Positions 1-12,177 are shown, counted from the stretch's first letter. The stretch is 64,000 nt of DNA from Eriocheir sinensis (GCF_024679095.1 NC_066553.1:3467994-3531993); one strand, 5' to 3'. The notes: generated by a model not told the origin, from the sequence alone. Numbers and translations are program-made.

Positions 1-160
<160 letters not shown>

Positions 161-177
161 CATGCCAGCTTCCCCAT

Positions 178-310
178 CTTACCTACGCCTTTCCTTACCT
201 TACCTTACCTTACCTTACCTTACCTTACCTTACCTATGCCTCTCCTTACCTTACCTTACCTTACCTACGCCTCTCCTTACCCTACCTTACCTTACCTTAC
301 TTCACCTCAT
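178..310. repeat. TTACC pentanucleotide array
   Basis: Imperfect TTACC units in three blocks separated by CTACGCCTCTCC/CTATGCCTCTCC-like spacers. The complement unit GGTAA differs by one base from the arthropod telomere unit GGTTA and matches the degenerate array at 7.7-8.3 kb in the opposite orientation. Confidence 0.9.
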
Positions 311-935
311 CTACCATAGCTATCTTCCTCACACAAGCGTCTACCCACTCTTTCCTTCCCCTCCATAACCTCCTCCTTCTCCCCACTATACTTTCCTCAC
401 ACTGTCTCACCAAAGTTACCCTCCCCAGACTACGTACTCTCCCCATGTAACCTCTCCCCCAATCTTCCTTCCCCATCTTCACCTTCCCTTACTATCAACC
501 TCCCTTCCCCACGTTATCTTCCCCACCAGTGTATCCTTCCCCTTGCATACTTTCCCTGGCAGCCTCCCCGCGCCGTTCCCTGAGGATCAATGGGGGCAAT
601 ATATGATCGCGCCACGATTACCGCTGCGGGCTGATCCTCGGGCCGGCGCTTATGGGCGGGACGGAGACAGATGGCCGAGGTGGAGGCGAGGAGATGGGCC
701 AAAGGAAATCGATGTGGCCAAAGCGGTAAAGAACGTATATATATAGGAAAGTTGAAGATGAATTGTTCCTCCACCTCTGCTTTTTTTGGGGGTTGAGTCA
801 CGTTGGGAGGGACAGGTGGTGGTTGTGTAGCGTCGATGGTGTGTTTTGGTGGTGTGGTTATTGGGTTGGGGTTGAAGTTTGTGTTAGGGAATGATGGAAA
901 AATGGGATGGTGCTAAGGATGTGTTCAAGGGCTGT
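311..935. other. Low-copy sequence without a recognisable gene
   Basis: Up to about 545 this is pyrimidine-rich with repeated TTCCCCA/TCCCC blocks. From 546 to about 730 it is CpG-rich and looks single-copy, then GT-rich with GTGGTG steps. Open frames here are short and not recognisable. Confidence 0.5.
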
Positions 936-1005
936 GCGGGCTATTTTTTTTTAATATTTTTCTTTACGCCCTTGAACTGTCTCCTTAGCTGTAAAAAAAA
1001 AAAAA
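936..1005 (+). mobile_element. Poly(A)-tailed retroelement fragment (copy 1)
   Basis: Reads GCGGGCT, a T-rich stretch, then TTTACGCCCTTGAACTGT and CTCCTTAGCTGT followed by 14 A. It matches eight other copies in the window. A constant 3' end with a poly(A) tail and variable 5' ends is the usual pattern of target-primed LINE/SINE insertion. I recall near-identical sequence as common in decapod genomes. Confidence 0.75.
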
Positions 1006-1059
1006 ATAAGGAGGGGGTGTTTTGTGTGGTGTGGAGTGTTGTAGGCCTATGTGAGTTTC

Positions 1060-1998
1060 GCCTTTCTTCCTTCCTTCCTTCGTTCTTTCCTCCCTTCCTT
1101 CCTTCCTTCCTTCCTTCCCTACTCCTCTCCCTTCTTTCATTCATATCCTTCCTTCCTTTCTCCATTCCTTGCCTCCTGCGTTTCATTCACTCTTTCATTC
1201 CTTTGTTTATATTTCCTTAATTCCTTTGGCCTTTTCTTTCTTTCTTTCCTCCCTTCCTTTCTTCGTTCCTCCTTTCTTTCGTTCATTCATATCGTTCCTT
1301 CCTTCCTTCCTTCCTTCATCCCTGAGTTTCATACACCGTTTCGTTCTTTCATTTATGCTTTTTTCCTTCCTTCCCTCTTCTCTTCCTTTCTTTCTTCCTT
1401 CCTTCCTTCTCTCCTTTCCTGCCTTCCCTTCATTCTTCTTTCCTTCTCTTCTTTCCTTCCCACCTTCCTTTTTTCTTTATTTTTTTTTCTCTTTTCCTTC
1501 CTTCCTTCCTTCACTCCTTCCCTCCCTTCTTCCTTCTTTCCTCCTCTTCTTTCCTTCCCTCCTTCCTTTCTTTCTTCTTCCGTGCATCCTTCCTCTCCTC
1601 CCTTCCTCCTCTCTGACACCTCCCTCCCTCCCTCCCTCCTTCCTTCCTTCCTTCCTTCCTTCCTTCCTTACCTCCCTCTTTCCCATCATTCTTTCTTCTT
1701 TCTTTCTCTTCTTTCCTTCCCTCCTTCCTTCCTTTCTTTCTTCTTTCCTTCCGCGCATCCTTCCTCTCCTCCCTTCCTCCTCTCTGACACCTCCCTCCTT
1801 CCCTCCCTCCTTCCTTCCTTCCTTCCCTCCCCCTTTCCCTCCCTTCTTTCTTCTTTCCTCCTCTTCTTTCCTTCCTTCCTTTCTTTCTTCTTTCCTTCCG
1901 CGCATCCTTCCTCTCTATTCCTCCTCTCTGACACCTCCCTCCCTCCCTCCCTCCTTCCTTACCTCCCTCCTTCCCTCCCACCTTCCATCTCTCCTCCC
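1060..1998. repeat. CCTT-rich pyrimidine satellite with nested larger unit
   Basis: CCTT/CTTT tracts carry a larger unit marked by CGCGCATCCTTCCTC and CTCTGACACCTCCCTCC. The second marker occurs at about 1611, 1792 and 1926, spacing 181 and 134 bp. The frames of 280-320 residues across it are Ser/Leu/Phe/Pro low-complexity translations, not genes. Confidence 0.9.
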
Positions 1999-2155
1999 AG
2001 GCCCAGATATTAATTAACACGATCCGCCGCGTTGGGTTAGATGTTGCGGCTTAATTTAGAAGATAGTAAATTGTGCGGACGTTAATATCTTCTTTTTCTC
2101 CCTCTTTGTTTTAATTAGGAACCTCTTAATTAACTCCCACGAATTCCAGACTTAC

Positions 2156-2156
<1 letters not shown>

Positions 2157-2212
<56 letters not shown>
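2157..2212. repeat. (CA)n microsatellite
   Basis: Pure CA dinucleotide run. Confidence 0.97.
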
Positions 2213-2213
<1 letters not shown>

Positions 2214-2264
2214 GCTTTCTTCCTCCGTCTTGGCCCGTTGAGGTTTGATGTTTTGTCATAATCT

Positions 2265-2401
<137 letters not shown>

Positions 2402-2737
2402 CGTTTAAAAATATGAACCATTTTAATCTCGTGTTTTCTTTCTATTTTACAATCGTGCGCCGAAAACCTCCTTGTTCCTTCTACCTTCACCTCTCTCTCT
2501 GCACAAACCTGTCTTTAATATACCTGTGATTTTATCGATTGTTAGGTGGATGTACAAGGTAATAAGTGTCAGATGATGGTTTTGGTTTGTCCCGTTGATT
2601 GGTTAGTATCGTGAATGAGAAAGAAAAGTGAGGATCAGGATGAGAAGTGTAAGGGAAGGAAGGAGATGAAGGTGGGGTCGCAGATGAAGGATGCTGTGTC
2701 TGTTGGTGTGATGCTGGATGGTGCGAAGATAGATTGA

Positions 2738-2739
2738 TG

Positions 2740-2793
<54 letters not shown>
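2738..2793. repeat. (GATA)n(GA)n compound microsatellite
   Basis: Eight GATA units run directly into about eleven GA units. A matching (CTAT)n tract lies at 2857-2886 in the opposite sense, giving an imperfect inverted pair about 70 bp apart. Confidence 0.95.
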
Positions 2794-2853
2794 AGGGATT
2801 GAACTAGTTGAAATGTACCAATATCGTGTGATCTAGATACGAGTTTATGGTCA

Positions 2854-2856
<3 letters not shown>

Positions 2857-2885
<29 letters not shown>

Positions 2886-2886
2886 A
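2857..2886. repeat. (CTAT)n microsatellite
   Basis: About seven CTAT units, complementary to the GATA tract at 2738. Confidence 0.95.
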
Positions 2887-2929
2887 CACTTGTAGATAGA
2901 AAAAAACACAACTTATTAATCTTTACCGT

Positions 2930-3056
<127 letters not shown>

Positions 3057-3247
3057 TACCTTCCCCTCCCTGTGTGTAGGGTACCCTCGTCACCCCGATG
3101 CGTCACCCTTTGTTTTGCTAAGTCCCTGCCTGCTTGCCACCAGTTGGTCGGGTGACGGCACATGTTCTCTCCGCTCAATATTCCTGCTGTCCCTCCCCCC
3201 TTCCTCTCTTCCCTTCTCCCGTCCCCGGCCCCCTCAGCATCCACCTA

Positions 3248-3666
<419 letters not shown>

Positions 3667-3794
3667 CCCCCTCCTCCCTCCTTCCCTCTCTTTCCCTCTC
3701 TTGTCTATCTCTCACCCTCCCTTTTACCTCCTTGTATTACCATAATCCGCAACAGCGATATTTCCGTTATGTTTTCCTGCAAGATACACCGACA

Positions 3795-3892
3795 ACCCTT
3801 CTTTCGATTGGGCTAGAAAGTGCATTAACATATTGGGCTGGTTATTTCAATTGGGCGAGAGAGCGCATTAGCATATATTGGGCGGGTTATGG
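3795..3892. repeat. Degenerate duplication of about 47 bp
   Basis: Two imperfect copies share ATTGGGC, GAAAGTGCATTAACATAT/GAGAGCGCATTAGCATAT and TTGGGCTGGTTAT/TTGGGCGGGTTAT. Confidence 0.6.
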
Positions 3893-3925
3893 CGTGTTCT
3901 GGGGCTGGTCGGCGGCGGCGTCCAT

Positions 3926-3960
3926 CCCCTTCCCTTCCCTTCCCTTCCCTTCCCTTCCTT
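3926..3960. repeat. (CCCTT)n array
   Basis: Seven CCCTT units. Confidence 0.9.
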
Positions 3961-4004
3961 TCTGATACTGGCTAACATGGAAGAGGTTTTGAGCGTTTTA
4001 GTGT

Positions 4005-4099
4005 TTGTGTTTGTGTCTGTGTGTGTGTGTGGGTGGGTGACTGTTTGTGTGTGTGGGGGAGGTTGTTTGTTTGTTTGTGTGTGGGTGGGGGGGGGGGGG

Positions 4100-4162
<63 letters not shown>
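4005..4162. repeat. Interrupted (GT)n tract
   Basis: GT dinucleotides with TGTTTG and a poly(G) interruption near 4088-4099, then a pure run from 4101. Confidence 0.95.
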
Positions 4163-4166
<4 letters not shown>

Positions 4167-4549
4167 GCTACCTCTTTGAAATTCATGTTATACGTTTTTT
4201 TTTCCATTTCCATCAAACTTCTCGTCTTGGTCTTCATATTGTTCTCCTTGTTCTTCTTCTTCGTGTTGTTTTCTTCGTCTTCTTCTTTTTCTCTTTGTTT
4301 CTTCCATGGGTTTTCTGAGTGTATACATATTTTCTCTTGTTTCATTCTAATCCACAATAACACATGACTTTAGAGGTACTCACAACGCCACACGCCATCC
4401 ATAAACATCCTTCGCACAAATATAAGTCTTTTAGGAGAAGGAAAAAAAAAATATCAGGCGTGTGACAAATCTCAGTGTTCGACCACGCAAGTTTTCAAGA
4501 GTGACAGTCTTCAATAATTTTTCATCAGCGTTACCGATATCTCAATTTA

Positions 4550-4765
4550 TGCGTGGGAGGAGAAGGAGGAGGAGGACGAAGAGGAGGAGGAAGAGGAGTG
4601 GGCGTAGGCGTTGTCAGAGGTGGACGTTCTTGGTTAGGTGGAGGCGGATCGGAGGTGGAAGCGTACCATGGATGTGGGCGTTTGCGAGGGTGGAAGGTCC
4701 TTGATAGGCCAAAAGTGGAAGGGAGAGGAGGAGGAGGAGGAGGAGGAGGAGGAGGAGGAGGGGAG
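4550..4765. repeat. GGA/GAG-rich tracts
   Basis: Imperfect GGA repeats at 4555-4600 and a (GAG)n run at about 4722-4760, around a short mixed spacer. Confidence 0.85.
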
Positions 4766-4904
4766 AGGTAGAGAAAAGGGCATAGGGAAGGGAGAGGTTA
4801 TGAAGGGATTACTGATGGAAGGGAGAGAAAGAGGAGAGAGAGGGAGAGGAAAGGAAGGAGAGAGGGAAATTAATAGAAAGTTAAGGTTGAAGGAATGGAG
4901 GAGT

Positions 4905-5285
4905 TTTTTTCGTGTTATTTTCTTTCTTGTTTAACTTTTTTCCATTTTTTTTATGGTTTCGTCCGTTTTTTTAATCTTTTCTTCAAGCTTTTTATTTTCT
5001 TATCTTTTCACTTGTTTTTTTTATCTACGTGTATTTTCTTTTATTATTTTATCTTTTTCGCGTTTTTTCTTTTATCTTTTCCATGTTTTTTTTGCATTTT
5101 TTCATCTTTTTACATGATTTTTTTATTTTTTCATCTTTTATTCTTATCTTTTCTCGTGTTTTATTTTATCTCCAACGTTTTTAATCTTTTCACGTGTTCA
5201 TTTTGCGTATTTTTATATATTTCTGCCTATTTTATTATCTTTTGGCAATTTTTTTCTTTTCCTTCCCGTTGTTTTTTTTTCCCTT
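4905..5285. repeat. T-rich degenerate minisatellite
   Basis: Repeated motif close to TTTTATCTTTTC-CGTGTTTTTT with drifting spacing. It yields a long hydrophobic Phe/Leu frame that is not gene-like. Confidence 0.7.
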
Positions 5286-5453
5286 TTTCCTTCACCCTTT
5301 TCCCCCCTCGCTCCCCGCCGCCTCGCCTCGCCTCGCCGTGCTGCCTAATACGTGTTCGTGATGTTTCCATTTTCGGAGGTGAGGTATTGCCCGCGCGGAG
5401 TCTCTCTCTCCTCTCGCCCGTTTCATCACACCTCTCTTTGTTCCTTCCCTCCC

Positions 5454-5458
<5 letters not shown>

Positions 5459-5527
<69 letters not shown>

Positions 5528-5634
5528 TTCAGTTTTTCTATTTTCTTTCTTTTCTCCTTCCTTTCTTTCTTTTTTTCTTTCCTTCTTTCTTTTTTTTTTT
5601 TTTTTTGTGTGTGTGTATGCTTGAGAGAGAGAGA
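5459..5634. repeat. (TC)n, T-run, (GT)n, (GA)n compound
   Basis: TC run at 5459-5518, then CTTT-rich sequence, a poly(T) run and short GT and GA runs. Confidence 0.93.
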
Positions 5635-5699
5635 GTCAGGTAACACAGCACCTTCATCTTGCCTTTTATGGTCCTGTAAGCCTAGTCACCAGCAGTAAA

Positions 5700-5762
5700 A
5701 GGAACGAAGAGGAGGAGGAGGAGGAGGAGGAAGAGGAAGAAGAAGAGGAAGAGGAAGATGTG
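5700..5762. repeat. GAG/GAA trinucleotide tract
   Basis: GAG units grading into AGAGGAAGA units. Confidence 0.9.
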
Positions 5763-5787
5763 TAAAAGGAGGAGCAGAAGGAGGCAA

Positions 5788-5972
5788 GATTTTGTTTTTC
5801 CCTGGTATTTTTTCTCTGGTATTTTTTCACTGGTATTTTATTTCCCTGGTATTTTGTTTTATTTCCCTGGTATTTTTTCTCTGGTATTTTGTTTTATTTC
5901 CCTGGTATTTTTTCTCTGGTATTTTGCTTAATTTCCCTGGTATTTTGTTTTATTTTCCTGGTATTTTTATTT
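5788..5972. repeat. CCCTGGTATTTT minisatellite, block A
   Basis: Units of TTTCCCTGGTATTTT, about 17-20 bp, alternate between forms joined by TTTT and by GTTTTA. The alternation makes a larger unit of about 36 bp. The same unit resumes at 6495. Confidence 0.93.
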
Positions 5973-6039
5973 TATTTTACTTACTATTTTTTTGTTCTTG
6001 TGTGCTTGATTGTTATTTTCTGTTCTTAATGTCAGAGTT

Positions 6040-6485
6040 TCATCCTGTTGTTGTTGTTTTTCTTCTTCTTCGTTGGTTATTTTCCTCAATCTTGTATTTT
6101 TTTTCTATCTGCTTCAATTCGATTTTTCTTTTCTCATTTCGCTCGCTTCAACTCCTCTTCTTCTGCCATCTCCTCCTCCTCCTCTTCTTCCTCTTTCTCC
6201 TCCTCCTTCTCCTCGTCTTCCGCTTTTTCCTTTTTCTGTAATGACTCTTTCGTGTTTTCTTCTTCTCCACGTTCATCTATTTTTAGTTCCCTTATTGTCT
6301 TCGCTTCTTTATTTTATTTCTCTCTCCCTTCAACTATTATCTACTTTGTTTCCTTTTTTCTCCTCCTCTTCGTCCTCCATTTATTTTGCCTTTTTCTGCA
6401 GTGACTTTTCCTTACTTTTCCTTTTTCACAGCTGTTCTTTTTTTTTAATTTCAATGTATATCTTCCTTTTCTCTTTCTTCTGTAT
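6040..6485. repeat. Pyrimidine-rich spacer (CTT/TCC)
   Basis: Degenerate CTT and TCC stretches separate the two blocks of CCCTGGTATTTT minisatellite. No gene is visible. Confidence 0.6.
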
Positions 6486-6494
6486 TATTCTTTT

Positions 6495-7302
6495 GTTTTA
6501 TTTCCCTGGTATTTTTCCCCAGGTATTTTGTTTTATTTCCCTGGTATTTTTTCCCTGGTATTTTGTTTGATTTTCCCTGGTATTTTTTCCCTGGTATCTT
6601 GTTTCATTTTTCCCTGGTAATTTGTTTTTTTTTCCTGGTATTTTTCCCTGGTATTTTGTGTTATTTCCCTGGTATTTTTTCCCTGGTATTTTGTTTTATT
6701 TCCCTGGTATTTTTTCCCTGGTATTTTGTGTTATTTCCCTGGTATTTTTTCCCTGGTATCTTGTTTCATTTTTCCCTGGTAATTTGTTTTTTTTCTGGTA
6801 TTTTTTCCCTGGTATTTTGTGTTATTTCCCTGGTATTTTTTCCCTGGTATTTTGTTTTATTTCCCTGGTATTTTTTCCCTGGTGTCTGTAATTTGTTTTT
6901 TCCTGGTATTATTTCCTGGTATTTTGTTTGATTTCCCTGGTATTTTTTCCCTGGTATTTTGTGTTATTTCCCTGGTATTTTTTCCCTGGTATCTTGTTTC
7001 ATTTTTCCCTGGTAATTTGTTTTTTTTTCCTGTTATTTTTCCCTGGTATTTTGTGTTATTTCCCTGGTATTTTTTCCCTGGTATTTTGTTTTATTTCCCT
7101 GGTATTTTTTCCCGGGTATTTTTTCCCTGGTGTCTTGTTTCATTTTTCCCTGGTAATTTGTTTTTTTTCCTGGTATTTTTTCCCTGGTATTTTGTGTTAT
7201 TTCCCTGGTATTTTTTCCCCTTTGTTTGATTTCCCTGGTATTTTTTCCCTGGTATTTTGTTTTATTTCCCTGGTATTTTTTCCCTGGTATTTTGTTTTAT
7301 TC
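6495..7302. repeat. CCCTGGTATTTT minisatellite, block B
   Basis: About 40 units of TTTCCCTGGTATTTT. A longer block containing ATCTTGTTTCATTTTTCC and GGTAATTTG recurs at about 6597, 6757, 6990 and 7131 as a higher-order marker. The 122- and 217-residue frames across it are repeat translations. Confidence 0.95.
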
Positions 7303-7724
7303 CCCTTCCTCCTCTGTTCTGGTCTTTCATCTCCTTCTTTTCATTCCTCTTCTTACTCCTCTTTCCGTGTTTTTCTCTACATTCCTATTTTTCCTCTGAA
7401 CTATTCTTTCTTTTTTATTCCTCTTCCTCCTCCTTATCCTCCTCCACCTGCGTATCGCCCCTTCATTAGGCTCAGGTACGCCTCCTCCTCCTCCTCCTCC
7501 TGGCCCCGCACCTGTACCATTGGCCTCGTCGACACCTTGACCACTCATGTCCACTCACACGCCTCGCCCCTCCCTCTTTAGCATCCTTAACCTCCCATTC
7601 CCTCTCTCGCCTCCGCTCTCAAGGGGTCGCGTGCGTGCTCGTCCACTTGCCTCTTGTTGAGTACTGCGACGACTGTGTGTGTGTGGGTTGGGGGTGGGGG
7701 GGGAGTGCAGGTGATGGGGGAAAG

Positions 7725-8288
7725 GGAGGGAATGGGATGTGAAGTGAGGTTAGGGAAGGAGAGGTGAGGTTATGTAAGGGGAGGTGAAGTGTGGTTAGGG
7801 AAGGAGAGGTGAGGTTATGTAAGGGGAGGTGAAGGATGGTTAGGTGAGGTTAGGTGAGGTGAATTACGGTTAGGTTAGATTACGTGAGATGAGGATGAGG
7901 TGAAGTAAGGTAAGGTGAGGTTGGGTTAGGTTAGGTAAGGTGAGGTAAGGAAAGGTAAGGTAAGGTGAGGTGAGGTTGGGTTAAGTAAGGTCAGATGAGG
8001 TTAGGTTAGGTAAGGTAAGGTAAGATGAAGTTAGGTGAAGTACGGTAAGGGAAGGGAAAGAAAGGGAAGGTAAGGTAAGGTAGGCGAGGTTGGGTTAGGT
8101 TAGGTAAGGTGAGGTTAGTTTAGGTAAGGTAAGGTAAGGCGTAGATGGGTTAGGTTAGGTAAGGTTGGGTAAGGTTAGGTTAGGTAAGCCAAGGCATGGT
8201 GAGGTTAGGTAAGGTAAGGTAAGGTAAGGTAAGGGAGGGGAAGGTAAGGTAAGGGAGGGGAAGGTAAGGCAAGGTGAGGTGAGGTGCG
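7725..8288. repeat. Degenerate telomere-like GGTTA/GGTAA array
   Basis: Mixed GGTTA, GGTAA, GGTGA and GGGAA pentamers run for about 560 bp in one orientation. GGTTA is the arthropod telomere unit TTAGG in another register. The mixed variants fit an old interstitial array. Confidence 0.85.
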
Positions 8289-8351
8289 TGTTATGTAACT
8301 ATATGGAGTTGGCTTTAATAGTGTTTTGTGTTTGTTTAATGTTTGTGTAGA

Positions 8352-8455
<104 letters not shown>

Positions 8456-8647
8456 GTAGCGTCGCGTGTTGCTCCTCGTTATCTCGTTTCCAGCTGCTTC
8501 TTCCTGAGCCAGACGCCCCTCCCCCACGCCCCCCCTCTCGCCCCTCTCACGGCCCATGCATAAGTCAGCCTCCAGAGCTACGTACAGGAAGGGGCTTGAT
8601 GGCGTGCTGGCTGCTGAATTCTCGAGTGCTACAATGGAGTGGGATGA

Positions 8648-8978
8648 AAGTAATCTGTAAAAAGTTCTCTTGTTTTATTTTTGTCGTGTGTTGCAGTGTG
8701 ATTTTTTTCGATACTGCAACAAGTTAAAACATTTTCCGCAGTGTTTTTCGTCATTATGTCTTTGGAGGAATGTCGTATAGGGTTTGTGCTAGGGAGTCTG
8801 TCTGCTGTTGGAATAAACGTAATCGGTTAAAAGTCTCCTTGGATTTTTGTCGTTTGTTGCAATGTGATTTTTTTTCGATACTGCAACAAGTTAAAACATT
8901 TTCCGCAATGCTCTTCGTCATTATGTCTTTGGAGGAAGGTCGCATAGGGTTAGTGCTAAGGACTCTGCTGTTTAGGCT
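8648..8978. repeat. Two-copy tandem duplication, 167-bp period
   Basis: AAGTTAAAACATTTTCCGCA occurs at 8721 and 8888. The copies share TTTCGATACTGCAAC and GTCATTATGTCTTTGGAGGA. The divergence is low, so the duplication looks recent. Confidence 0.9.
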
Positions 8979-9226
8979 CATCCGTTGGCTTTGTAACAAC
9001 ACCTCTCCAAAAGCAACGAAGCGTATTGTGAATGGATGTCTTTGAATCTGGCACGCGAGGATATAAGAATGCTGGTGGTGGTGGTGGTGATGGTTTTCGC
9101 AGCTGCAGGGAGACAACTGTTCCCGCTCGTTGGCCTGCAGGGCGGTGAGGTGATGGGGAGTGTAAGTGTTGGGGTGGGTGCAGTGTTGCGGAATTGTGTT
9201 GCGGCACGCTTAGGGAGAGCAACGTA

Positions 9227-9227
9227 A

Positions 9228-9272
<45 letters not shown>
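9227..9272. repeat. (GT)n(GA)n compound microsatellite
   Basis: A short GT run joined directly to a GA run. Confidence 0.95.
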
Positions 9273-9936
9273 TGTTTGAATATTATCAAAATGTAACAAT
9301 GCCAGCCTGTGTCTTTACTTCCTATTCATTTCATAGTTTCATTAAAATTATTCCGACGCAAAATATTCTTAACTTTTTGTAGCGTGTCGTGGGATGCATT
9401 GTAAAACCGAGCAAGTTCCTGATCCTTCCCACCTCTCAAACTCTGCTATCATTTCCTTCTCCACCGCCCCTGCCAGCCTCCCACCTCCTGCACTCTGCCG
9501 GCGGTGCTCACGGCTAACCAAGACGCATCACTCTTGCGCGGCCCTTCCTTATGCAGGGGGGCGTTGAGGGTGGAAGGCTGCCTAATACCTGGCATGCCCG
9601 CCGGCCATAGCTATCCGAGTCTTGTCTCATCCCCTTCCGCCACATCCAGGTCTTCCCTTCTCTTCCAAATCAGCTTCCTCGTTCCTCGCAGACTAGCGGC
9701 CCCACGCGAGACGTTAACCAATCGGCCCTCGCTGCAATACTGCCCCGGGAAACGCTATGTGAGAGGGAGCGTGAAGACTTACGAGGCTCTTCCCGCTGTC
9801 AGGTGGTTAGGGGAGCGGCGGCGGTGGTGGCGGCGAGGGCACAGAGATAGTGAGGGGGACGCGGCGCTCATGACGGATGGCGAGGCGGGGCGGCGGGCGG
9901 AGTTGTAATTACACGCCTCGGAGCGAAAATTATAAA
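9273..9936. other. Low-copy sequence, CpG-containing
   Basis: No tandem structure. An open frame of 134 codons at 9504-9908 has no motif I recognise and no matching splice pattern. I do not call it a gene. Confidence 0.4.
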
Positions 9937-10157
9937 GGTCGGTATTATAAGACATTTCCGGTTCTCACATCAGCTATTTCTAAAGGTCAAAGAAGGGATA
10001 AACCGGGTTATAATGAGTGTTTCTTTAGATTCACGGTACAGAAGGAGGGTCAGACTACCACCAGGGCCATAAAACTACTCCTGGAAATGCCCAAAACTCC
10101 TACGAAAACCTTGTCAAATATGTGAACTTGGGCGACGAAATGTTTTGTAATATGGCC
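9937..10157 (+). mobile_element. 221-bp MITE family, copy 1 (left arm of pair)
   Basis: Starts GGTCGGTATTATAAGACA and ends ATATGGCCC, whose reverse complement GGGCCATATTAC resembles the start, so the ends are short inverted repeats. Internal landmarks shared with other copies are TTCACGGTACAGAAG, GACTACCACCAGGG and CCTTGTCAAATATGTG. There is no coding capacity. The superfamily is not certain. Confidence 0.88.
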
Positions 10158-10167
10158 CTTTTTTATG

Positions 10168-10387
10168 GGTCGTATTATAAGATTTCTCGGCGCCAAAGAA
10201 CACATATTTGACAAGGCTTTCGAAGGAGTTGTGGACATTTTCTGGAGTAGTTTTATGACCCTGGTGGTAGGTTGACCCTTCTTCTGTACCACCAACCTGA
10301 AGAAACACTCATTAGAACCCGACTGACCCCCTCTTTGACCTTTAGAAATAGATGATGTGAGAAGCGAAAGTGTCTTTTATACCGACC
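10168..10387 (-). mobile_element. 221-bp MITE family, copy 2 (right arm of pair)
   Basis: Reverse-orientation copy starting GGTCGTATTATAAGA and ending TATACCGACC. Only about 10 bp separate it from copy 1, so the two form a large inverted repeat with arms of about 220 bp. Confidence 0.88.
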
Positions 10388-10636
10388 TTAAAGTGTCTTG
10401 GAGGCGATTATCACGAGCTTATTCTCTGTGAAAGCAACGGTCTCGATTTTCATTATATTTATTGAAATTTGAGATCAACATGAGTACCATTGTCCGTTGT
10501 TGCAAGGGGTCACGATGGTAGCAATGAATAGTATATGGAAAAGGAAACATGATACTACACAAGGAAAAGTCATAGTACGATAATAGTCTCAAGATGGACA
10601 CAAATCACCGTGGCACTCTTAAAAACTCCTCCCCCC

Positions 10637-10719
10637 CCTTTTTTTTTTACAGCAGAGGAGACAGTGCAAGGGCGTAAAAAAGAAAACAATAAAAAAAAAC
10701 CGCTACTTACTGCTCCTTA
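10637..10719 (-). mobile_element. Poly(A)-tailed retroelement fragment (copy 2)
   Basis: Begins with a T run and TTACAGCAGAGGAGACAGTG, then CAAGGGCGTAAAAAAG and CCGCTACTTACTGCTCCT. It is the reverse complement of the family seen at 936. Confidence 0.8.
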
Positions 10720-10859
10720 TGTATGGTATGTGTGTAGTGTGTATGTATATATGTTTGCTTGTGTGTGTTTGTTCCTTGCCTGGACGGAGAAACACTAACC
10801 CCAGTAAACAATAGGTACAGTCAATCACAACACCGGCCTCAAGATGCAAAGACTCGCTC

Positions 10860-11500
10860 CACCCTTCCCCTACGTAATCTCTTCTCCCTTCCCATGTTCC
10901 CTTCCCTAAGTTCCCTTCCATCTTCCTACCCTGACCGGACTGCAGTACATCATAACGTCGCTTCCATGATGGCTACAATATAAGTCGCCTGCAATATCCC
11001 TTCTCTTCCCCTTTTCCCCTGTATGCTTCCCCTCTCCCTCTGTATCTTTCCTTCCTCCCTCGCTTCCCTATTCCCTTGCACCCCCATCCCTTCCTCTTTT
11101 AATCTCCGTCTTTCCTTACCTTATCTTCCCTTCCCTTACCTAACTTTACTGTTCCTTTCCTTCCCTTCCCTTCCTTTTCCTTTCCTTCCCTTCCCTCTCT
11201 CTTCTAACCTCCATCTTTCCTTAGCTTATCTTCCCTTCCCTTACCTAACTTTACTGTTCCTTTCCTTTCCTTTCGTTCCCTTCCCTTTCCTTTCCTTTCC
11301 TTTCCTTCCCATTCCTTCCCTTTCCTTTCCTTTCCTTTCCTTTCCTTTCCTTTCCTTCCTTTTCCTTTCCTTTCCTTTCCTTTCCTTTCACCTCACCTCA
11401 CTTCACTTCCCCTCTCTTCACCTTCCCTCCCCTCACCTCATTTCCCCTCCCGTCTACTTCCCTCTCCTCCCCTCCTCTCTTCTCTTGCATGCATCCCTTC
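10860..11500. repeat. TTCCC/TTTCC pyrimidine array with a duplicated block
   Basis: CCCTT and CCTTT pentamers. A block with CTTACCTAACTTTACTGTTC occurs at about 11136 and 11239, giving a local period near 103 bp. Confidence 0.88.
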
Positions 11501-11804
11501 CCATTTGAAACCTTCCCAGCCTCCCCCCTTCCCTATTCCCTTACAAACATCCCCTCTCCTCAGTGACCTCCCTTCCTCCCTTCTCTCCTGCCCCACGAGT
11601 CCTTTGTGTCGTAGCGGGATACATGAAGGATGATGGAAAGGAGAGATAGGATCTGCTCTCTCCCCCCGCTGGGTCGTGGGTCGCCTGCCGCTGTTACGGG
11701 AATGTCTATAATCAGATGAAAATGGTTAGGGGAAGATGTGGAGATGGGGTTGTGGTCTTCCTGGGACGGGGCATGTAGGGGGAGGAGGAGGGGGAGTAGG
11801 AGAA

Positions 11805-11852
11805 GAAGGGATGATGATGATGATGATGATGAGAAGGAGGAGGAGGAGGAGT
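11805..11852. repeat. (ATG)n and (GAG)n tract
   Basis: Seven to eight ATG units followed by GAG units. Confidence 0.9.
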
Positions 11853-11914
11853 GGAGAGTTAAGGAAGAGTTCGTGTAGGATCAGAGCGATTTTCAGTTTT
11901 TTGGGGGGTCTGTG

Positions 11915-12038
<124 letters not shown>

Positions 12039-12136
12039 CCCCTCCACCCCTAAACGACCATTTCTTCCTCTACGTCTCCCACGAGGTGCCACGCAGGACA
12101 CATTTGCCTGTGTTACGACCCTTGTTGGTGATGGGG

Positions 12137-12177
<41 letters not shown>

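Noticed and set aside
1051..2013. Open frame of 320 codons rich in Ser, Leu, Phe and Pro
   Set aside because: It is a translation of CCTT-type low-complexity sequence and is open in several frames at once.
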